DNA of 64,000 nucleotides from Tidjanibacter massiliensis. Lineage in GTDB: Bacteria > Bacteroidota > Bacteroidia > Bacteroidales > Rikenellaceae. The stretch lies in assembly GCF_900104605.1 (NCBI RefSeq), contig NZ_LT629960.1, forward strand, positions 1,612,001 to 1,676,000, read 5' to 3'. Positions within the stretch are counted from its first letter, which is position 1. Every line of letters starts with the position of its first letter. A model generated the notes under the pieces. That model searched no databases. It saw only the letters and a list, made by a program, of their open reading frames with translations, and was not told where the DNA came from. Of this stretch, positions 18,637-36,768 are shown one piece after another. A program made the translations under genes and the position numbers.

Positions 18637-21600
18637 ATGTCCTTAAAAGCAAATAACCCGAGAATAAGCTTCTCTTCAGTGAAAAAAAGGATGCACTATC
18701 CCGATTTTCTGGAGATTCAGCTCAAATCATTCCACGACTTTTTCCAGCTCGACACCACCGCAGAGAACCGCAAGAACGAGGGGCTCTACAAAGTGTTCAT
18801 GGAAAATTTCCCGATAACCGATACAAGGAACAACTTCGTTCTGGAATTCATCGATTACTATATCGACCCGCCCCGCTATTCCATAGAGGAGTGCCTCGAA
18901 CGCGGCCTGACCTACAGCGTCCCGCTCAAGGCGAAACTGAAACTCTACTGTACGGACTCGGAACACGAGGACTTCGACACGGTGGTACAGGATGTCTATT
19001 TCGGTACCATCCCCTACATGACGCCGCGCGGCACATTCGTCATCAACGGTGCCGAGAGGGTCATCGTATCGCAGCTCCACCGTTCGCCGGGCGTATTCTT
19101 CGGGCAGAGCGTACACACCAACGGCACCAAACTCTACTCCGCACGTATCATTCCGTTCAAGGGGTCGTGGATAGAGTTCGCCACGGACATCAACAACGTG
19201 ATGTACGCCTACATCGACCGCAAGAAGAAGCTCCCCGTCACGACGCTGCTGCGTGCCATCGGCTACGAGAATGACCAGCAGATACTGGAGATATTCGACC
19301 TGGCGGACGAGGTGAAAGTAAACCGTGCGAACCTTAAAAAGGCCGTAGGCCGCAAGCTGGCCGCAAGGGTACTGAGCACCTGGGTGGAAGACTTCGTTGA
19401 CGAGGACACCGGCGAAGTGGTATCCATCGAGCGTAACGACGTCATCATCGACCGCGAAACGGTGCTCGAAGCCGACGACATAGACCGAATCATCGACAGC
19501 GGCGCCAAAAGCATCCTCCTGCACAAGGAGAATGCGACGGGCAACGACTATTCCATCATATACAACACGTTACAGAAAGACCCCTGCAACTCCGAAAAGG
19601 AAGCGGTGGTTTACATATACAGACAGCTGCGCAATTCCGAACCACCCGACGAGGCGACGGCAAGGGATGTCATCGACAAGCTCTTTTTCTCCGACAAACG
19701 CTACGACCTGGGCGAAGTGGGCCGTTTCCGGATAAACAAGAAGCTCGAACTCGACATCGACCCGCAAATCAGGGTGCTGACGAAAGAGGACATGATAGCC
19801 ATTATCAAATACCTCATCTCGCTCATCAACTCGAAAACCGACGTGGACGACATCGACCACCTGAGCAACCGCCGCGTAAGGACCGTCGGAGAGCAGCTCT
19901 CCAACCAGTTCTCGGTGGGCTTCGTCAGGATGGCGCGTACCATCCGCGAGCGGATGAACGTGCGCGACAACGAAGTCTTCACCCCGATAGACCTCATCAA
20001 CGCCAAGACGCTCTCGAGCGTCATCAACTCGTTCTTCGGCACGAACCAGCTCTCGCAGTTCATGGACCAGATAAACCCGCTGGCCGAAATGACGCACAAG
20101 CGCCGTCTGTCGGCCCTCGGTCCGGGCGGTCTGTCGCGCGACAGGGCCGGTTTCGAAGTACGAGACGTACACTACACGCATTACGGACGCCTCTGCCCCA
20201 TCGAGACGCCGGAAGGCCCGAATATCGGTCTTATCTCCTCGCTTTGCGTCTATGCGAAGATAAGCGACATGGGATTCATCGAGACGCCTTACCGCCGCGT
20301 GGAAAACGGCAAAGTGGACATGAAGGACGAGGACATCGTCTACATGAGCGCCGAAGAGGAGGAGAACCTCATCATCGCGCAGGCCACGGCCGGTATCGAC
20401 GAGGAGGGTAACTTCCTCGAACCGGACCGCATCAAGGCACGCGTGGAGGCCGATTATCCGACAGTGAACGCCCAGCAGGTGAATCTGGTGGACGTGGCAC
20501 CGAATCAGATAGCCTCCATTGCGGCGAGCCTCATCCCGTTCCTCGAACACGACGATGCCAACCGTGCTCTCATGGGCTCGAACATGATGCGCCAGGCCGT
20601 GCCCCTCATCAACCCCGAAGCCCCCATCGTGGGCACAGGTCTCGAATCGGAGATGATGGGCGACAGCCGCATCCATATCGTCGCCGAGAAGGACGGCGAG
20701 GTGGTATTTGCCGACGCCCAGCAGATACAGGTACGCTACGAACGCTCGGAGGACGAAAAGCTCGTCAGCTTCGACCCGGAAGTGACCACCTATATCCTGC
20801 CGCGCTACCGCAAGACCAACCAGAACATGTCCATCACGCTGCGCCCCACCGTCATGCAGGGCGAAAAGGTAACGAAAGGCCAGATACTCACCGAAGGCTA
20901 TTCGACCGACAACGGCGAACTCGCCCTGGGCCGCAACCTCAAGGTGGCGTTCATGCCCTGGAAGGGATACAACTTCGAGGATGCCATCGTGATATCCGAA
21001 CGCCTCGTGCGCGAAGACCTCTTCACGTCAGTGCACGTGGACGAGTACATCATGGAGGTGCGCGAGACCAAGCGCGGTATGGAGGAGCTGACCTCCGACA
21101 TCCCGAACGTCAGCGAGGATGCGACCAAAGACCTCGACGAGAACGGTATCATCCGCATCGGTGCGAACGTCAAGCCGGGCGATATCCTCATCGGCAAGAT
21201 AACCCCGAAGGGAGAGAGCGACCCGAGTCCGGAGGAGAAGCTGCTGCGCGCTATTTTCGGCGACAAAGCCGGCGACGTGAAGGATGCCTCGCTCAAGGCA
21301 CAGCCTTCGCTCTACGGTGTGGTCATCGACAAGAAGCTCTTCAGCCGCGTGAACAAGGACAACAAGAAGGGCAAACAGGCCGAAAAGGTGCAGCTCGACA
21401 AAATCGACGCACAGTTCGCCAAGGAGGCCGCCGCCCTGAAAGCCGTCCTGGTGGATAAGCTGTGGACGATACTGAAGGACAAGACCACGCAGGGTATCAA
21501 GGACTACCTCGGCGCGGAGCTCTACGGCAAGGGCGCGAAGTTCAGCCGCAAGATGCTCGAAGAGATAGACTACCTGAACCTCAATACGGACAAGTGGGTG

Positions 21601-22455
21601 GGCGACGAACGCATAGACCGCCTCGTCGGACAGACCATCAACAACTACATCATCAAGTACAAGGAGCTCGATGCCCGCGTGAAACGCGAGAAGTACAACC
21701 TCACCAACGGCGACGAGCTGCCGGCAGGCATCATCCAGCTCGCCAAGGTTTACATCGCCAAGAAACGCAAACTGAAAGTAGGCGACAAGATGGCGGGCCG
21801 CCACGGTAACAAGGGTATCGTAGCGAAAGTGGTGCGCGACGAGGACATGCCTTTCCTCGACGACGGTTCGATAGTGGATATCGTACTGAACCCGCTGGGC
21901 GTGCCCTCCCGAATGAACCTCGGCCAGATTTACGAAACCGTACTCGGATGGGCGGGCAAGGAACTCGGGCTCAAGTTCGCCACCCCCATCTTCGACGGCG
22001 CCACGCTCGACGAGATAAACGAGTACACGGCCAAGGCGGGCATTCCGCGCAGCGGCCGCACCTATCTGCGCGACGGAGGAACCGGCGAACAGTTCGACCA
22101 GCCGGCTACCGTAGGCGTGATATACATGCTGAAGCTCGGCCACATGATAGACGACAAGATGCACGCGCGTTCCATCGGTCCCTATTCGCTCATCACCCAG
22201 CAGCCGCTCGGCGGTAAGGCGCAGTTCGGCGGCCAGCGATTCGGAGAGATGGAGGTCTGGGCGCTCGAAGCGTTCGGTGCAGCCAACATCCTGCAGGAGA
22301 TACTGACCATCAAGAGCGACGACGTCATGGGGCGTGCGAAGGCCTACGAAGCCATCGTCAAGGGAGACAACCTCCCGCCGGCCGGTATCCCGGAATCGCT
22401 CAACGTGCTCCTGCACGAGCTGAGGGGCCTGGCGCTGAGCGTCAAGCTGGAGTAA
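18637..22455 (+). CDS. rpoB: DNA-directed RNA polymerase subunit beta
   Basis: 1272-residue beta subunit. It has the protrusion and lobe domains, the rifampicin-pocket region ([20 protein letters not shown], then [20 protein letters not shown]) and the catalytic-side motif [14 protein letters not shown]. The C-terminal clamp segment contains [17 protein letters not shown]. The Bacteroidetes-type length and N-terminus ([20 protein letters not shown]) are normal. It is followed by rpoC after 127 bases of GC-rich spacer. Confidence 0.99.
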   Translation: MSLKANNPRISFSSVKKRMHYPDFLEIQLKSFHDFFQLDTTAENRKNEGLYKVFMENFPITDTRNNFVLEFIDYYIDPPRYSIEECLERGLTYSVPLKAKLKLYCTDSEHEDFDTVVQDVYFGTIPYMTPRGTFVINGAERVIVSQLHRSPGVFFGQSVHTNGTKLYSARIIPFKGSWIEFATDINNVMYAYIDRKKKLPVTTLLRAIGYENDQQILEIFDLADEVKVNRANLKKAVGRKLAARVLSTWVEDFVDEDTGEVVSIERNDVIIDRETVLEADDIDRIIDSGAKSILLHKENATGNDYSIIYNTLQKDPCNSEKEAVVYIYRQLRNSEPPDEATARDVIDKLFFSDKRYDLGEVGRFRINKKLELDIDPQIRVLTKEDMIAIIKYLISLINSKTDVDDIDHLSNRRVRTVGEQLSNQFSVGFVRMARTIRERMNVRDNEVFTPIDLINAKTLSSVINSFFGTNQLSQFMDQINPLAEMTHKRRLSALGPGGLSRDRAGFEVRDVHYTHYGRLCPIETPEGPNIGLISSLCVYAKISDMGFIETPYRRVENGKVDMKDEDIVYMSAEEEENLIIAQATAGIDEEGNFLEPDRIKARVEADYPTVNAQQVNLVDVAPNQIASIAASLIPFLEHDDANRALMGSNMMRQAVPLINPEAPIVGTGLESEMMGDSRIHIVAEKDGEVVFADAQQIQVRYERSEDEKLVSFDPEVTTYILPRYRKTNQNMSITLRPTVMQGEKVTKGQILTEGYSTDNGELALGRNLKVAFMPWKGYNFEDAIVISERLVREDLFTSVHVDEYIMEVRETKRGMEELTSDIPNVSEDATKDLDENGIIRIGANVKPGDILIGKITPKGESDPSPEEKLLRAIFGDKAGDVKDASLKAQPSLYGVVIDKKLFSRVNKDNKKGKQAEKVQLDKIDAQFAKEAAALKAVLVDKLWTILKDKTTQGIKDYLGAELYGKGAKFSRKMLEEIDYLNLNTDKWVGDERIDRLVGQTINNYIIKYKELDARVKREKYNLTNGDELPAGIIQLAKVYIAKKRKLKVGDKMAGRHGNKGIVAKVVRDEDMPFLDDGSIVDIVLNPLGVPSRMNLGQIYETVLGWAGKELGLKFATPIFDGATLDEINEYTAKAGIPRSGRTYLRDGGTGEQFDQPATVGVIYMLKLGHMIDDKMHARSIGPYSLITQQPLGGKAQFGGQRFGEMEVWALEAFGAANILQEILTIKSDDVMGRAKAYEAIVKGDNLPPAGIPESLNVLLHELRGLALSVKLE

Positions 22456-22582
22456 GACGATGCCCCGTCCGCCGTCCCTCTCGGCAGGGACGGCGCCGGC
22501 GGCAGCTTCCGGCGACAGGCCGGAGAGTCCGGGAGGCCGGAAACGGTTTTCCGCATGTCGGATAATTTAGAAAGTAAAAGAT

Positions 22583-26845
<4,263 letters not shown>

Positions 26846-26862
26846 CCGTTGCAAAGAGTGGG

Positions 26863-26895
26863 AAAAAGGGGAGGAACATGGTTCCTCCCCTTTTT
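26863..26895 (+). terminator. Intrinsic terminator of the rpoBC unit
   Basis: A 10-bp GC-containing stem extended by A-T pairs (26863-26877 with 26881-26895) closes a three-base loop and ends in TTTTTCTTTT. It starts 18 bases after the rpoC stop. Confidence 0.92.
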
Positions 26896-27324
26896 CTTTT
26901 CCAGAGATTATGCCGCGGTAAGACACTCTGCATACACGGGGAAAATACAAAAAGGATAAGCGACAGCCCAGGAAGATTTGACGAAAAAATGCAACATCCC
27001 GGTACTTTGAAATTCGGCATGAACTTCGGAGACGGAAGGTTGAATCGATTCGAATTGCGTTTGCAGTTTGCAGGAAGGACGGAACGGATTACACTTTTCC
27101 CTTTTTCTGTATCTGTATGAACCGCTCTCCGATGCGGCAGGAGCGTATGGCACAGGAAATTTCCACCGGGACACCTCCGTTGCAGCTATTTAAACACCCT
27201 CCAATACAAATAAGAAAGCGGGAAAGGAAACACTCCCCTCCCCGCTTCCACACATCGCAGGCCGACTTGCACACAGCCTACCGATGCTCCTGCCTCTCCC
27301 AAAAGGAGAGGGGCAGGATACCGT
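26896..27324. other. Gap between convergent rpoC and eno, no gene seen
   Basis: About 430 bases between two convergent genes. I find no protein with family character. A hairpin at 27289-27317 (two-base bulge) sits right at the eno stop and may serve as its terminator, although the minus strand lacks a clear T-run after it. Confidence 0.5.
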
Positions 27325-29249
<1,925 letters not shown>

Positions 29250-29287
29250 TCAAGAAAACAGAACGGAGTACCATACAGGCACTCCGC
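29250..29287 (-). terminator. Terminator at the end of the alpha operon
   Basis: A stem at 29264-29286 (CGGAGT pairing with ACTCCG, inner CC/GG, one mismatch) is followed on the minus strand by TTCTGTTTTCTTG. It lies about 35 bases beyond the rplQ stop and would end the long ribosomal-protein run. Confidence 0.65.
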
Positions 29288-29320
29288 TCCGCTATCAAAT
29301 ATCTGGCTATTAATGTTCTA

Positions 29321-29950
29321 TCACCCTTTTTTCGTCGCCCCCGTCTTAACAGCGGCACTCTTCGCCCCCGAAGTCTTGGGAGCAGGCTTAGCAACCGGCT
29401 TGGGAGCAGCGGTCTTTGCAGGTGCCTTCTTTGCAGAAGTCTTCTGAACCTCCTCGGTCCCCTCTGCAGGAACATCTGCCTCAGCGCCCACCGTCTCCTC
29501 AGCCACCGGAGCAGCCGCCTTCTTGGCAGCACCGCCACGGCTGCGACGCGTACGGGCTTTCGCCTCGGGAGCCGCACCGGCCTTATAAGTCTCATTGAAA
29601 TCGACAAGCTCGATGATACACATCTCCGAACCGTCACCGAGACGGAAGCCCGTATGCAGGATGCGGGTGTAACCGCCCGGACGGTCGGCTACGCGGGGAG
29701 CCACCTCGCGGAACAGCTCCGTAACCGCATACTTGTCCTTCAGATAACTGAAAACGACGCGGCGCGAATGGGTAGTATCCTCTTTCGATTTGGTTATCAG
29801 CGGCTCTACAAACTTCCTGAGCGCTTTTGCCTTAGCAACGGTCGTCTCTATCCTCTTGTGGAGAATCAGGGAACTTGCCATGTTAGACATCAACGCTTTG
29901 CGGTGACCTGCCTGACGACCAAGATGGTTGATTTTCTTATTGTGTCTCAT
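29321..29950 (-). CDS. rplQ: Large ribosomal subunit protein bL17 with long Ala/Lys-rich tail
   Basis: 209-residue 50S protein. The conserved L17 core ([20 protein letters not shown] through [20 protein letters not shown]) occupies about residues 1-125. The remaining 80 residues are a low-complexity Ala/Lys/Pro tail (for example [19 protein letters not shown]) that looks disordered. L17 is about 127 residues in Escherichia coli, so this is clearly extended. It is the last gene of the run. Confidence 0.98.
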   Translation of the reverse strand: MRHNKKINHLGRQAGHRKALMSNMASSLILHKRIETTVAKAKALRKFVEPLITKSKEDTTHSRRVVFSYLKDKYAVTELFREVAPRVADRPGGYTRILHTGFRLGDGSEMCIIELVDFNETYKAGAAPEAKARTRRSRGGAAKKAAAPVAEETVGAEADVPAEGTEEVQKTSAKKAPAKTAAPKPVAKPAPKTSGAKSAAVKTGATKKG

Positions 29951-30023
29951 AATTACGTATCGGTTAAGAAATTTCCGTCATCCCGCCGTACGGGAGACAA
30001 AAACTGTGAACGGCACTTCGGCC

Positions 30024-31016
30024 CTAATCCTTATCGAGTTTATACGGTGTGACATCCATGCCGAAGTGGAGATTGAGATTGGCCAGCAGGTCGTCCAACT
30101 CCGTGAGCGACTTCTTGCCGAAGTTGCGGAACTTCAGCAGGTCGTTGCGGTTGTAACGAACCAAATCGCCTATCGTATCGACTTCGGCCGCCTTGAGGCA
30201 GTTGAGCGCACGCACGGAAAGGTCCTGGTCGGACAGTTTCGTCTTGAGCAGCTGCCTCATATGGAGAACATCTTCATCGAACTCCTCGGACATGTTATTC
30301 TCTTCCATATTGAGCGTAATCTTCTCGTCGGAGAAGAGCATGAAGTGGTGGATAAGGATTTTAGCCGCCTCTTTCAAAGCATCCTTCGGGTGGATGGAAC
30401 CGTCCGTGGTAATCTCGATGTTGAGTTTCTCATAGTCGGTCTTCTGTTCCACACGGTAGTTCTCCACAGAATATTTTACGTTCTTAATGGGAGTGTGGAT
30501 AGAGTCAATGGCCAGGACACCGAATTCGGCATCCGGCTGACGGTTCTCGTCTGCCGGGACATACCCGCGACCTTTGTTGATGGTAAGCTCCATCTGCAGT
30601 TTGGTCTCAGGAGTCAGGTGGCAGATAACGAGGTCGGGATTGAGCACCTTGAAGTTCGTCATGAAATTCGAGATGTTGCCCGCCGTCAATTCACTCTGTC
30701 CCGCGACATTGATGGTCACGGTTTCCGTGTCCACATTCTCCACCGTCCTGATAAACCGCACCTGCTTGAGATTGAGGATGATATCGATTACGCCCTCCAT
30801 CACTCCGGGGATGGCGGCAAACTCGTGGTCGACACCGGTAATCCTTACGTTCGTTATCGCGTAACCCTCCAGAGAGGACAACAGGATACGGCGCAGGGCA
30901 TTTCCGATAGTCATACCGAATCCCGGCTCCAGAGGACGGAACTCGAATTTCCCGAACTCCGAAGTGGACTCAAGCATGATGACCTTTTCAGGCTTCTGGA
31001 ATGCTAGTATTGCCAT
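30024..31016 (-). CDS. rpoA: DNA-directed RNA polymerase subunit alpha
   Basis: 330-residue alpha subunit. The N-terminal dimerisation and assembly domain contains [19 protein letters not shown]. The C-terminal domain (about residues 255-320, [20 protein letters not shown]) provides the helix-hairpin-helix that contacts DNA and activators. It lies between rpsD and rplQ as in the alpha operon of other bacteria. Confidence 0.99.
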   Translation of the reverse strand: MAILAFQKPEKVIMLESTSEFGKFEFRPLEPGFGMTIGNALRRILLSSLEGYAITNVRITGVDHEFAAIPGVMEGVIDIILNLKQVRFIRTVENVDTETVTINVAGQSELTAGNISNFMTNFKVLNPDLVICHLTPETKLQMELTINKGRGYVPADENRQPDAEFGVLAIDSIHTPIKNVKYSVENYRVEQKTDYEKLNIEITTDGSIHPKDALKEAAKILIHHFMLFSDEKITLNMEENNMSEEFDEDVLHMRQLLKTKLSDQDLSVRALNCLKAAEVDTIGDLVRYNRNDLLKFRNFGKKSLTELDDLLANLNLHFGMDVTPYKLDKD

Positions 31017-31207
31017 AATTTTCGCTCCTTATTTTTCTTTATATTCTTTCAGTGTTCATCATCGCGGCCGAAGTCCTGCGGTTGCCGGCCTCCGCATCGC
31101 CGTTACGGTCATCCCGACCCTCCGGGCCGCGGGGTACCCGGCTCACGCCGCGTACCTCCCGCCGGATATCCGCATGACCGTCGCGGCGTACCGCGACAGA
31201 TCAGGGG

Positions 31208-31813
31208 CTATTTCGAGTAGAGCTCGACTATCAACTGTTCCTTGATATTCTCGGGAATATCCTCACGCTCCGGTTTCTGGAGGAAACGTCCGCTCATCGT
31301 CGCACCGTCCCACTCCAGCCACGGATAACGGTTGCGTTTTCCTGCCAGAGATTCGGTGATGACCTCGAGGCTCTTGGATTTCTCCCTAACGGCCACCACG
31401 TCGCCCACTTTCAGGCTGTACGAAGGAATGTTCACTACGTTGCCGTTCACAGTGATATGACGGTGAGAAACGAGCTGACGCGCAGCCGCACGCGAAGGAG
31501 CGATGCCCAACCTGTATACCACGTTGTCGAGGCGCGATTCGAGCAGCTTGAGCAGGTTCTCGCCCGTGATACCGCCCATACGGGCAGCCTCTTCAAAAGT
31601 CTTGTGGAACTGTTTTTCGAGTACACCGTAGGTATATTTCGCCTTCTGTTTCTCGCTGAGCTGAGTACCGTATTCCGATACTTTCTTGCGTTTACGGTTG
31701 ATGCCGTGCTGTCCGGGAGGATAGTTCTTCTTCTCCAGAGTCTTGTCGACCCCATAGATAGGCTCACCGAACTTACGTACAATCTTGGTTTTTGGTCCTA
31801 TATATCTTGCCAT
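31208..31813 (-). CDS. rpsD: Small ribosomal subunit protein uS4
   Basis: 201-residue primary 16S rRNA-binding protein. It has the N-terminal [19 protein letters not shown] and the S4 RNA-binding domain ([20 protein letters not shown], then [11 protein letters not shown]). No N-terminal zinc-type cysteines are present. S4 represses the alpha operon in other bacteria. Confidence 0.99.
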   Translation of the reverse strand: MARYIGPKTKIVRKFGEPIYGVDKTLEKKNYPPGQHGINRKRKKVSEYGTQLSEKQKAKYTYGVLEKQFHKTFEEAARMGGITGENLLKLLESRLDNVVYRLGIAPSRAAARQLVSHRHITVNGNVVNIPSYSLKVGDVVAVREKSKSLEVITESLAGKRNRYPWLEWDGATMSGRFLQKPEREDIPENIKEQLIVELYSK

Positions 31814-31929
31814 TGTTTTTTAATTTTTGTTTTTAAGCATACCGCGCTTCCCGGAACCCTATGCCGACCGGTCGGCGCCACTTACCTAATTGCAGATTCC
31901 GCTGACGGATGTTCCGTTCCTCCTGCCGC

Positions 31930-32319
31930 TTATACCCTGCGACGGTTAGGAGCACGGCAACCGTTGTGCGGCAGCGGCGTAACGTCGATGATTTCCATCA
32001 CCTCGATGCCCGAACCGTGTATCGTACGGATAGCCGATTCGCGGCCGGCACCCGGACCCTTGACGTAAACCTTCACCTTGCGCAGACCGGCATCGTATGC
32101 CACTTTCGCACAGTCCGCAGCAGCCATCTGGGCAGCGTAGGGGGTGTTTTTCTTGGACCCCCTGAAGCCCATCTTGCCTGCCGAACTCCAACTAATAACC
32201 TCTCCGATGCCGTTGGTAAGGGTGACGATGACGTTGTTGAAGGTAGAATGGACAAACGCCATACCCACGGGCTCAACCTTGACAACCCTTTTCTTAGTCG
32301 TACTTGTTTTCTTTGCCAT
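31930..32319 (-). CDS. rpsK: Small ribosomal subunit protein uS11
   Basis: 129-residue 30S platform protein. Recognisable segments are [20 protein letters not shown], the [12 protein letters not shown] motif and the basic C-terminus [15 protein letters not shown]. It lies 18 bases downstream of rpsM. Confidence 0.99.
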   Translation of the reverse strand: MAKKTSTTKKRVVKVEPVGMAFVHSTFNNVIVTLTNGIGEVISWSSAGKMGFRGSKKNTPYAAQMAAADCAKVAYDAGLRKVKVYVKGPGAGRESAIRTIHGSGIEVMEIIDVTPLPHNGCRAPNRRRV

Positions 32320-32337
32320 ATTAACTCTTCGAAATTA

Positions 32338-32718
<381 letters not shown>

Positions 32719-32739
32719 AAATCTTTTCTTTAATTTTAA

Positions 32740-32856
32740 TTAGCCTTGGCGCATTTTGTACTTGGGAGTTTTCTTGCAGATAACGTAGAGTTTCCCCTTA
32801 CGCCTTACAATCTTGCAGTCCTCGCTTCTTTTCTTAATTGATGCTTTTACTTTCAT
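32740..32856 (-). CDS. rpmJ: Large ribosomal subunit protein bL36
   Basis: A 38-residue gene read directly from the sequence. The product begins [20 protein letters not shown] and ends [11 protein letters not shown]. Cys14 and Cys27 are present, but the usual third Cys and the His of the zinc ribbon are replaced (KYKMRQG), so this is a partly zinc-free form, common in this phylum. The position between infA and rpsM is the standard one. Confidence 0.96.
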   Translation of the reverse strand: MKVKASIKKRSEDCKIVRRKGKLYVICKKTPKYKMRQG

Positions 32857-33020
32857 CTTGAAACATCTTTCTAATTGTCAATAGTAAGGGATTGCATTGC
32901 GAACCTTTTCGCCGTACCGCGCAGACTCCCGCCGTCCCTATTCTTCTGCTCCGACGCGCTCCGCGTCATGCAGAGAGACGACAGGGTTCCATCCGTTACG
33001 GTCCCTCCCGCAACCGTTCC

Positions 33021-33239
33021 CTATTTGTAGCGGAACGATATCCTCCCCTTCGTCAAATCATAGGGGGACATCTCCACTTTTACCTTGTCACCGGGAAGGA
33101 TTTTGATGTAGTGCATCCTCATCTTTCCCGAGATGTGGGCGGTAATGATATGACCGTTGTCGAGTTCCACCCGGAACATCGCATTGGACAACGCTTCGAT
33201 AATCGTTCCGTCCTTTTCAATAGCAGCCTGTTTTGCCAT
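33021..33239 (-). CDS. infA: Translation initiation factor IF-1
   Basis: 72-residue OB-fold protein that blocks the ribosomal A site during initiation. It begins [20 protein letters not shown] and contains [20 protein letters not shown] and the C-terminal [12 protein letters not shown]. It lies between map and rpmJ on the same strand. Confidence 0.99.
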   Translation of the reverse strand: MAKQAAIEKDGTIIEALSNAMFRVELDNGHIITAHISGKMRMHYIKILPGDKVKVEMSPYDLTKGRISFRYK

Positions 33240-33331
33240 AGAGTCTTAAATTTTCTTCCATCCGGAAAACTTTTCTCTTCCTCTGCCGGGAACCGTGTTC
33301 CGCTGCACAGGTAAAAGAAATCCCGCTCCGG

Positions 33332-34102
33332 TCATGAAATCGCTTTCTCGATAATTCCGAAATCGGTCAGTACGTCGGGGCCTCCCTTGCGGATAGCCAC
33401 TGCAAATTCGAAATGGGCCGAAGGTTTGCGGTCTGCGGTACGTACCGTCCATCCGTCCTTCTCGAACACCACCTGCCTGCGCCCCATGTTAATCATGGGT
33501 TCGATGCAGATGACCATTCCCTCCTTGAGCAGCGGGCCGCGTCCGCGGACTCCGTAATTGGGCACCTCCGGGTCTTCATGCATGTCCCTGCCGAGTCCGT
33601 GCCCCACCAGTTCGCGCACCACCGAAAAGCCGTTCGATTCGGCATGTTGCTGCACAGCCGCAGAGATATCTCCGACGCGGTTGCCCGCCTTCGCCTGTGC
33701 GACACCTTTATAAAGAGCTTCTTTGGTCACTTGCAGTAACTTCGCCACCTGCGGGTCGATACTGCCGACCGCGAACGTATAGGCGGAATCGCCATAGAAC
33801 CCCTTCATAACGGTGCCACAGTCTACCGAAACTACATCGCCTTCCCTGAGTGCGTAATCCGACGGAATACCGTGCACCACCTGTTCGTTTACAGAGACGC
33901 AAAGCGTATTCGGGAATCCGCCGTACCCGAGGAAGCCCGGGACTGCTCCGTGCGAACGGATGAACTCCTCGGCAATGCGATCCAGCTCAAGCGTGGTGAC
34001 ACCCGGAGCCACATGCTTTGCCACCTCGGCGAGCGTCGCGCTCACCAGCAGGTTGTTCTCACGAAGCAGCCCTATCTCTTCCTCTGTCTTTATCGTTATC
34101 AT
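33332..34102 (-). CDS. map: Methionine aminopeptidase type I
   Basis: 256-residue dinuclear metalloenzyme that removes the initiator Met from new proteins. Expected metal-ligand motifs are present: VSVDCGTVMKGFYGDSAYTF (two Asp), GHGLGRDMHEDPEV (His), ICIEPMIN (Glu) and the C-terminal SAHFEFAVAI (Glu). No N-terminal SH3-binding extension is present. It lies 36 bases downstream of secY, a typical position. Confidence 0.98.
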   Translation of the reverse strand: MITIKTEEEIGLLRENNLLVSATLAEVAKHVAPGVTTLELDRIAEEFIRSHGAVPGFLGYGGFPNTLCVSVNEQVVHGIPSDYALREGDVVSVDCGTVMKGFYGDSAYTFAVGSIDPQVAKLLQVTKEALYKGVAQAKAGNRVGDISAAVQQHAESNGFSVVRELVGHGLGRDMHEDPEVPNYGVRGRGPLLKEGMVICIEPMINMGRRQVVFEKDGWTVRTADRKPSAHFEFAVAIRKGGPDVLTDFGIIEKAIS

Positions 34103-34138
34103 CAGATACCATTAAAACTCATTAAAGCAGCCGTAGCA

Positions 34139-35449
34139 TCAACCGTTGCGGCCTTTCACACGTCCGGTCTTCATCAGACCGTCGTAATGGCGCAGCAGGA
34201 GGTAGCTTTCGACCTGCTTGAGAGTGTCGAGAATAACTCCGATGAGAATCAGCAGCGAGGTACCTCCGAAAAAGAGGGAGAACTGCTGGCTGATGCCCAG
34301 CTTCGATGCGAACGCCGGCAGAATAGCCACGATAGCAAGGAAGATGGAGCCCGGAAGTGTGATTCTCGTCATGATGGTGTCCAAATAGCGGGAGGTCTCC
34401 TTGCCGGGTTTCACACCGGGAATGAAACCGCCGTTACGCTTCAGTTCATCGGCCATCATGTTGGGGTTCACGATAATCGCTGTATAGAAATAAGTGAACA
34501 GGATTACCAGTATCGCAAATACGAAGTTGTACCAGAAGCCGGTATAGTTGGCCATTGCAGCGCCTACCTTCCCTCCGAAAAGCATCGGGATGAACATAAT
34601 CGCCTGGGCGAAAATGATAGGCATCACGTTGGCAGCATTGAGCTTAAGCGGAATGTACTGACGTACGCCGCCGTACTGCTTGTTGCCCACGATACGCTTG
34701 GCATACTGTACGGGCACCTTTCTCACGGCCTGCAATACGGAAATCGTGGCCATGAAGACGAGGTAGAGAATGACTATCTCGACAACCAGCATCACCATGC
34801 CTCCGACGGCCTCGGCCCAACGCATGTTGAACTCCACCAGAAGCGCCTGGGGCAGGCGGGCGATGATACCCACCATGATGATGAGCGAAATACCGTTACC
34901 AAGACCCTTGTCCGTAATCTTCTCACCGAGCCACATGACGAACATGGTGCCGGCGGTAAGTACCACTATCGTGCTGACCTTGAACAGGAAGTTGTCGGGC
35001 CCGAGGACGAATGCCTCGCTCGGGAGCTTGTGGTAAAGATTGGCGATATAGGCCGAACCTTGCAACAGGAGCACGATGATGGTAAGGTACCTTGTCCACT
35101 GGTTCATTTTGCGGCGTCCACTCTCCCCCTCGCGCTGCATCCGCTGGAAATAGGGTATCACCATACCCACCAGCTGCATGATGATGGAGGCGGAGATGTA
35201 GGGCATCACGCCCAGTGCGAATATCGACGCGTTGGCGAAAGCACCGCCGGAGAAGATATCCAGCAGGCCGAGCAAACCGGTCCCCGACACCTGGTCGGCG
35301 AGCGAAGACAATGCATTGGGATTGATACCGGGAATCACCACAAAACTACCGAACCTATATATAAGAAGAAGGCCCAAAGTATAGAGTATTCTCTTCTTCA
35401 GTTCCTCTATCTTAAATATGTTCTGGAATGTTTGGATAAGTTTCTTCAC
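34139..35449 (-). CDS. secY: Preprotein translocase subunit SecY
   Basis: 436-residue channel of the Sec translocon with about ten transmembrane helices. Visible landmarks are the N-terminal RILYTLGLLLIYRFGSFVVI, the plug region near residue 60, MPYISASIIMQL in helix 2 and the cytoplasmic loop PVQYAKRIVGNKQYGG. It follows rplO and precedes map. Confidence 0.98.
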   Translation of the reverse strand: MKKLIQTFQNIFKIEELKKRILYTLGLLLIYRFGSFVVIPGINPNALSSLADQVSGTGLLGLLDIFSGGAFANASIFALGVMPYISASIIMQLVGMVIPYFQRMQREGESGRRKMNQWTRYLTIIVLLLQGSAYIANLYHKLPSEAFVLGPDNFLFKVSTIVVLTAGTMFVMWLGEKITDKGLGNGISLIIMVGIIARLPQALLVEFNMRWAEAVGGMVMLVVEIVILYLVFMATISVLQAVRKVPVQYAKRIVGNKQYGGVRQYIPLKLNAANVMPIIFAQAIMFIPMLFGGKVGAAMANYTGFWYNFVFAILVILFTYFYTAIIVNPNMMADELKRNGGFIPGVKPGKETSRYLDTIMTRITLPGSIFLAIVAILPAFASKLGISQQFSLFFGGTSLLILIGVILDTLKQVESYLLLRHYDGLMKTGRVKGRNG

Positions 35450-35462
35450 GGTCGTCGAAATA

Positions 35463-35909
35463 TTAGAGTTTTACAACGGAGCCTTCCTTGGCCTCTATGG
35501 CCGCCACGGCACTCTTGCTGAAAGCATGGGCCGTAACCTTGACCGCTTTGCTGAGCGTACCGTTACCGAGGATTTTCACGCGGTCGTTTTTCGAAACGTA
35601 GCCTCCTTCGATAAGCGTCTCGACATTGACTTCGGTAAGGTTGCCCTTGGTCACGAGCGCATCGATGACGCTCAGATTGATAGGCTTGTATTCGATCCTC
35701 TTGAGGTTGGTAAAACCGTACTTGGGCAAGCGCCTCTGCAGAGGCATCTGGCCGCCCTCGAAACCGAGCTTGCGCGAATAGCCCGAACGCGACTGGGCCC
35801 CCTTGTGGCCACGGGTGGAAGTACCGCCGCGCCCGGAACCCTGTCCGCGGCCAATCCGTCTGTCGTGATGGGTCGAGCCTTCTGCGGGTTTAAGATTATT
35901 CAGATTCAT
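35463..35909 (-). CDS. rplO: Large ribosomal subunit protein uL15
   Basis: 148-residue 50S protein. The Gly/Arg-rich N-terminus (RIGRGQGSGRGGTSTRGHKG) and the domain containing LPKYGFTNLKRIEYKPINLS are typical. A longer in-frame reading to 36038 exists, but its extra residues are Cys- and Gly-rich without family similarity; L15 proteins start MNLNNLKPAEGS-like, so I use 35909. Confidence 0.98.
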   Translation of the reverse strand: MNLNNLKPAEGSTHHDRRIGRGQGSGRGGTSTRGHKGAQSRSGYSRKLGFEGGQMPLQRRLPKYGFTNLKRIEYKPINLSVIDALVTKGNLTEVNVETLIEGGYVSKNDRVKILGNGTLSKAVKVTAHAFSKSAVAAIEAKEGSVVKL

Positions 35910-36048
35910 CGTTATGTTGTTTTTTAATTTACAAACCGTTTTGCCGCCTTCCTCCTGTACGGGACAACTTCCTTGCAAGAATCCGGCGCACAATCCGCCG
36001 CAGGCCGGATGCCTGCCTACAGCAAACATCCTCCGCAACGGATACCTC

Positions 36049-36231
36049 CTATTTCGCCGCTTCTACACGGACGAGGTGCTTCACCTTTTCGAGCATCCCC
36101 ATGATGATGGCGGAATCTTCGTGTTCCACGGTCTGGTTCATCTTGTGGAGTCCGAGCGCGTCGAGGTTCCTCTTTTGACGTTCGGTAGCGCCGATACGGC
36201 TGCGTACCTGAGTGATTTTCAATTTTGCCAT
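36049..36231 (-). CDS. rpmD: Large ribosomal subunit protein uL30
   Basis: 60-residue protein with the L30 fold: KLKITQVRSRIGATERQKRN followed by LDALGLHKMNQTVEH and a C-terminal HLVRVEAAK. It lies 12 bases downstream of rpsE. Confidence 0.98.
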   Translation of the reverse strand: MAKLKITQVRSRIGATERQKRNLDALGLHKMNQTVEHEDSAIIMGMLEKVKHLVRVEAAK

Positions 36232-36243
36232 AACGCTTTCGTA

Positions 36244-36762
36244 TTAACCGTTAAACACTTTACTGAGCGAAATGCCGCGGGCCTGTGCCACGGTATGCGC
36301 ATCGCGAAGTTCGGTAAGCGCGCCTATGGTCGCCTTCACGAGGTTGTGGGGGTTGGACGAACCCTTGCTCTTGGCGAGGATGTTCTTGATACCCACGCTC
36401 TCGAACACGGCACGCATGGCACCGCCGGCTATCACTCCCGTACCGGGGGCAGCCGGACGCACGATAACCTGCGAACCGCCGAAACGGTATTCCTGGAAAT
36501 GAGGAATGGTCCCGTTGATTATCGGTATCTTCACGAGGTTTTTCTTGGCATCCTCCACGCCCTTCGCAATGGCGGCGGTAACTTCGCTGGCCTTGCCCAG
36601 CCCGTAGCCTACCACGCCGTTTTCGTTGCCTACCACAACAATCGCGGAAAAGCTGAATGTACGACCGCCCTTCGTCACTTTCGTGACGCGCTGTATGCTC
36701 ACGAGCCTGTCCTTGAGCTCGAGGTCGCTCGTTCTTACTTTCTTTATGTTGGTATTTGACAT
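36244..36762 (-). CDS. rpsE: Small ribosomal subunit protein uS5
   Basis: 172-residue 30S protein that affects decoding accuracy. The N-terminal double-stranded-RNA-like domain ([20 protein letters not shown]) and the [17 protein letters not shown] loop are present, as is the C-terminal domain with [17 protein letters not shown]. It lies 6 bases downstream of rplR. Confidence 0.99.
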   Translation of the reverse strand: MSNTNIKKVRTSDLELKDRLVSIQRVTKVTKGGRTFSFSAIVVVGNENGVVGYGLGKASEVTAAIAKGVEDAKKNLVKIPIINGTIPHFQEYRFGGSQVIVRPAAPGTGVIAGGAMRAVFESVGIKNILAKSKGSSNPHNLVKATIGALTELRDAHTVAQARGISLSKVFNG

Positions 36763-36768
36763 AATCGC

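Noticed and set aside
33872-35521. 549-codon open frame antisense to secY
   Set aside because: Rich in His and Asp with no hydrophobic or catalytic pattern; secY is complete on the other strand.
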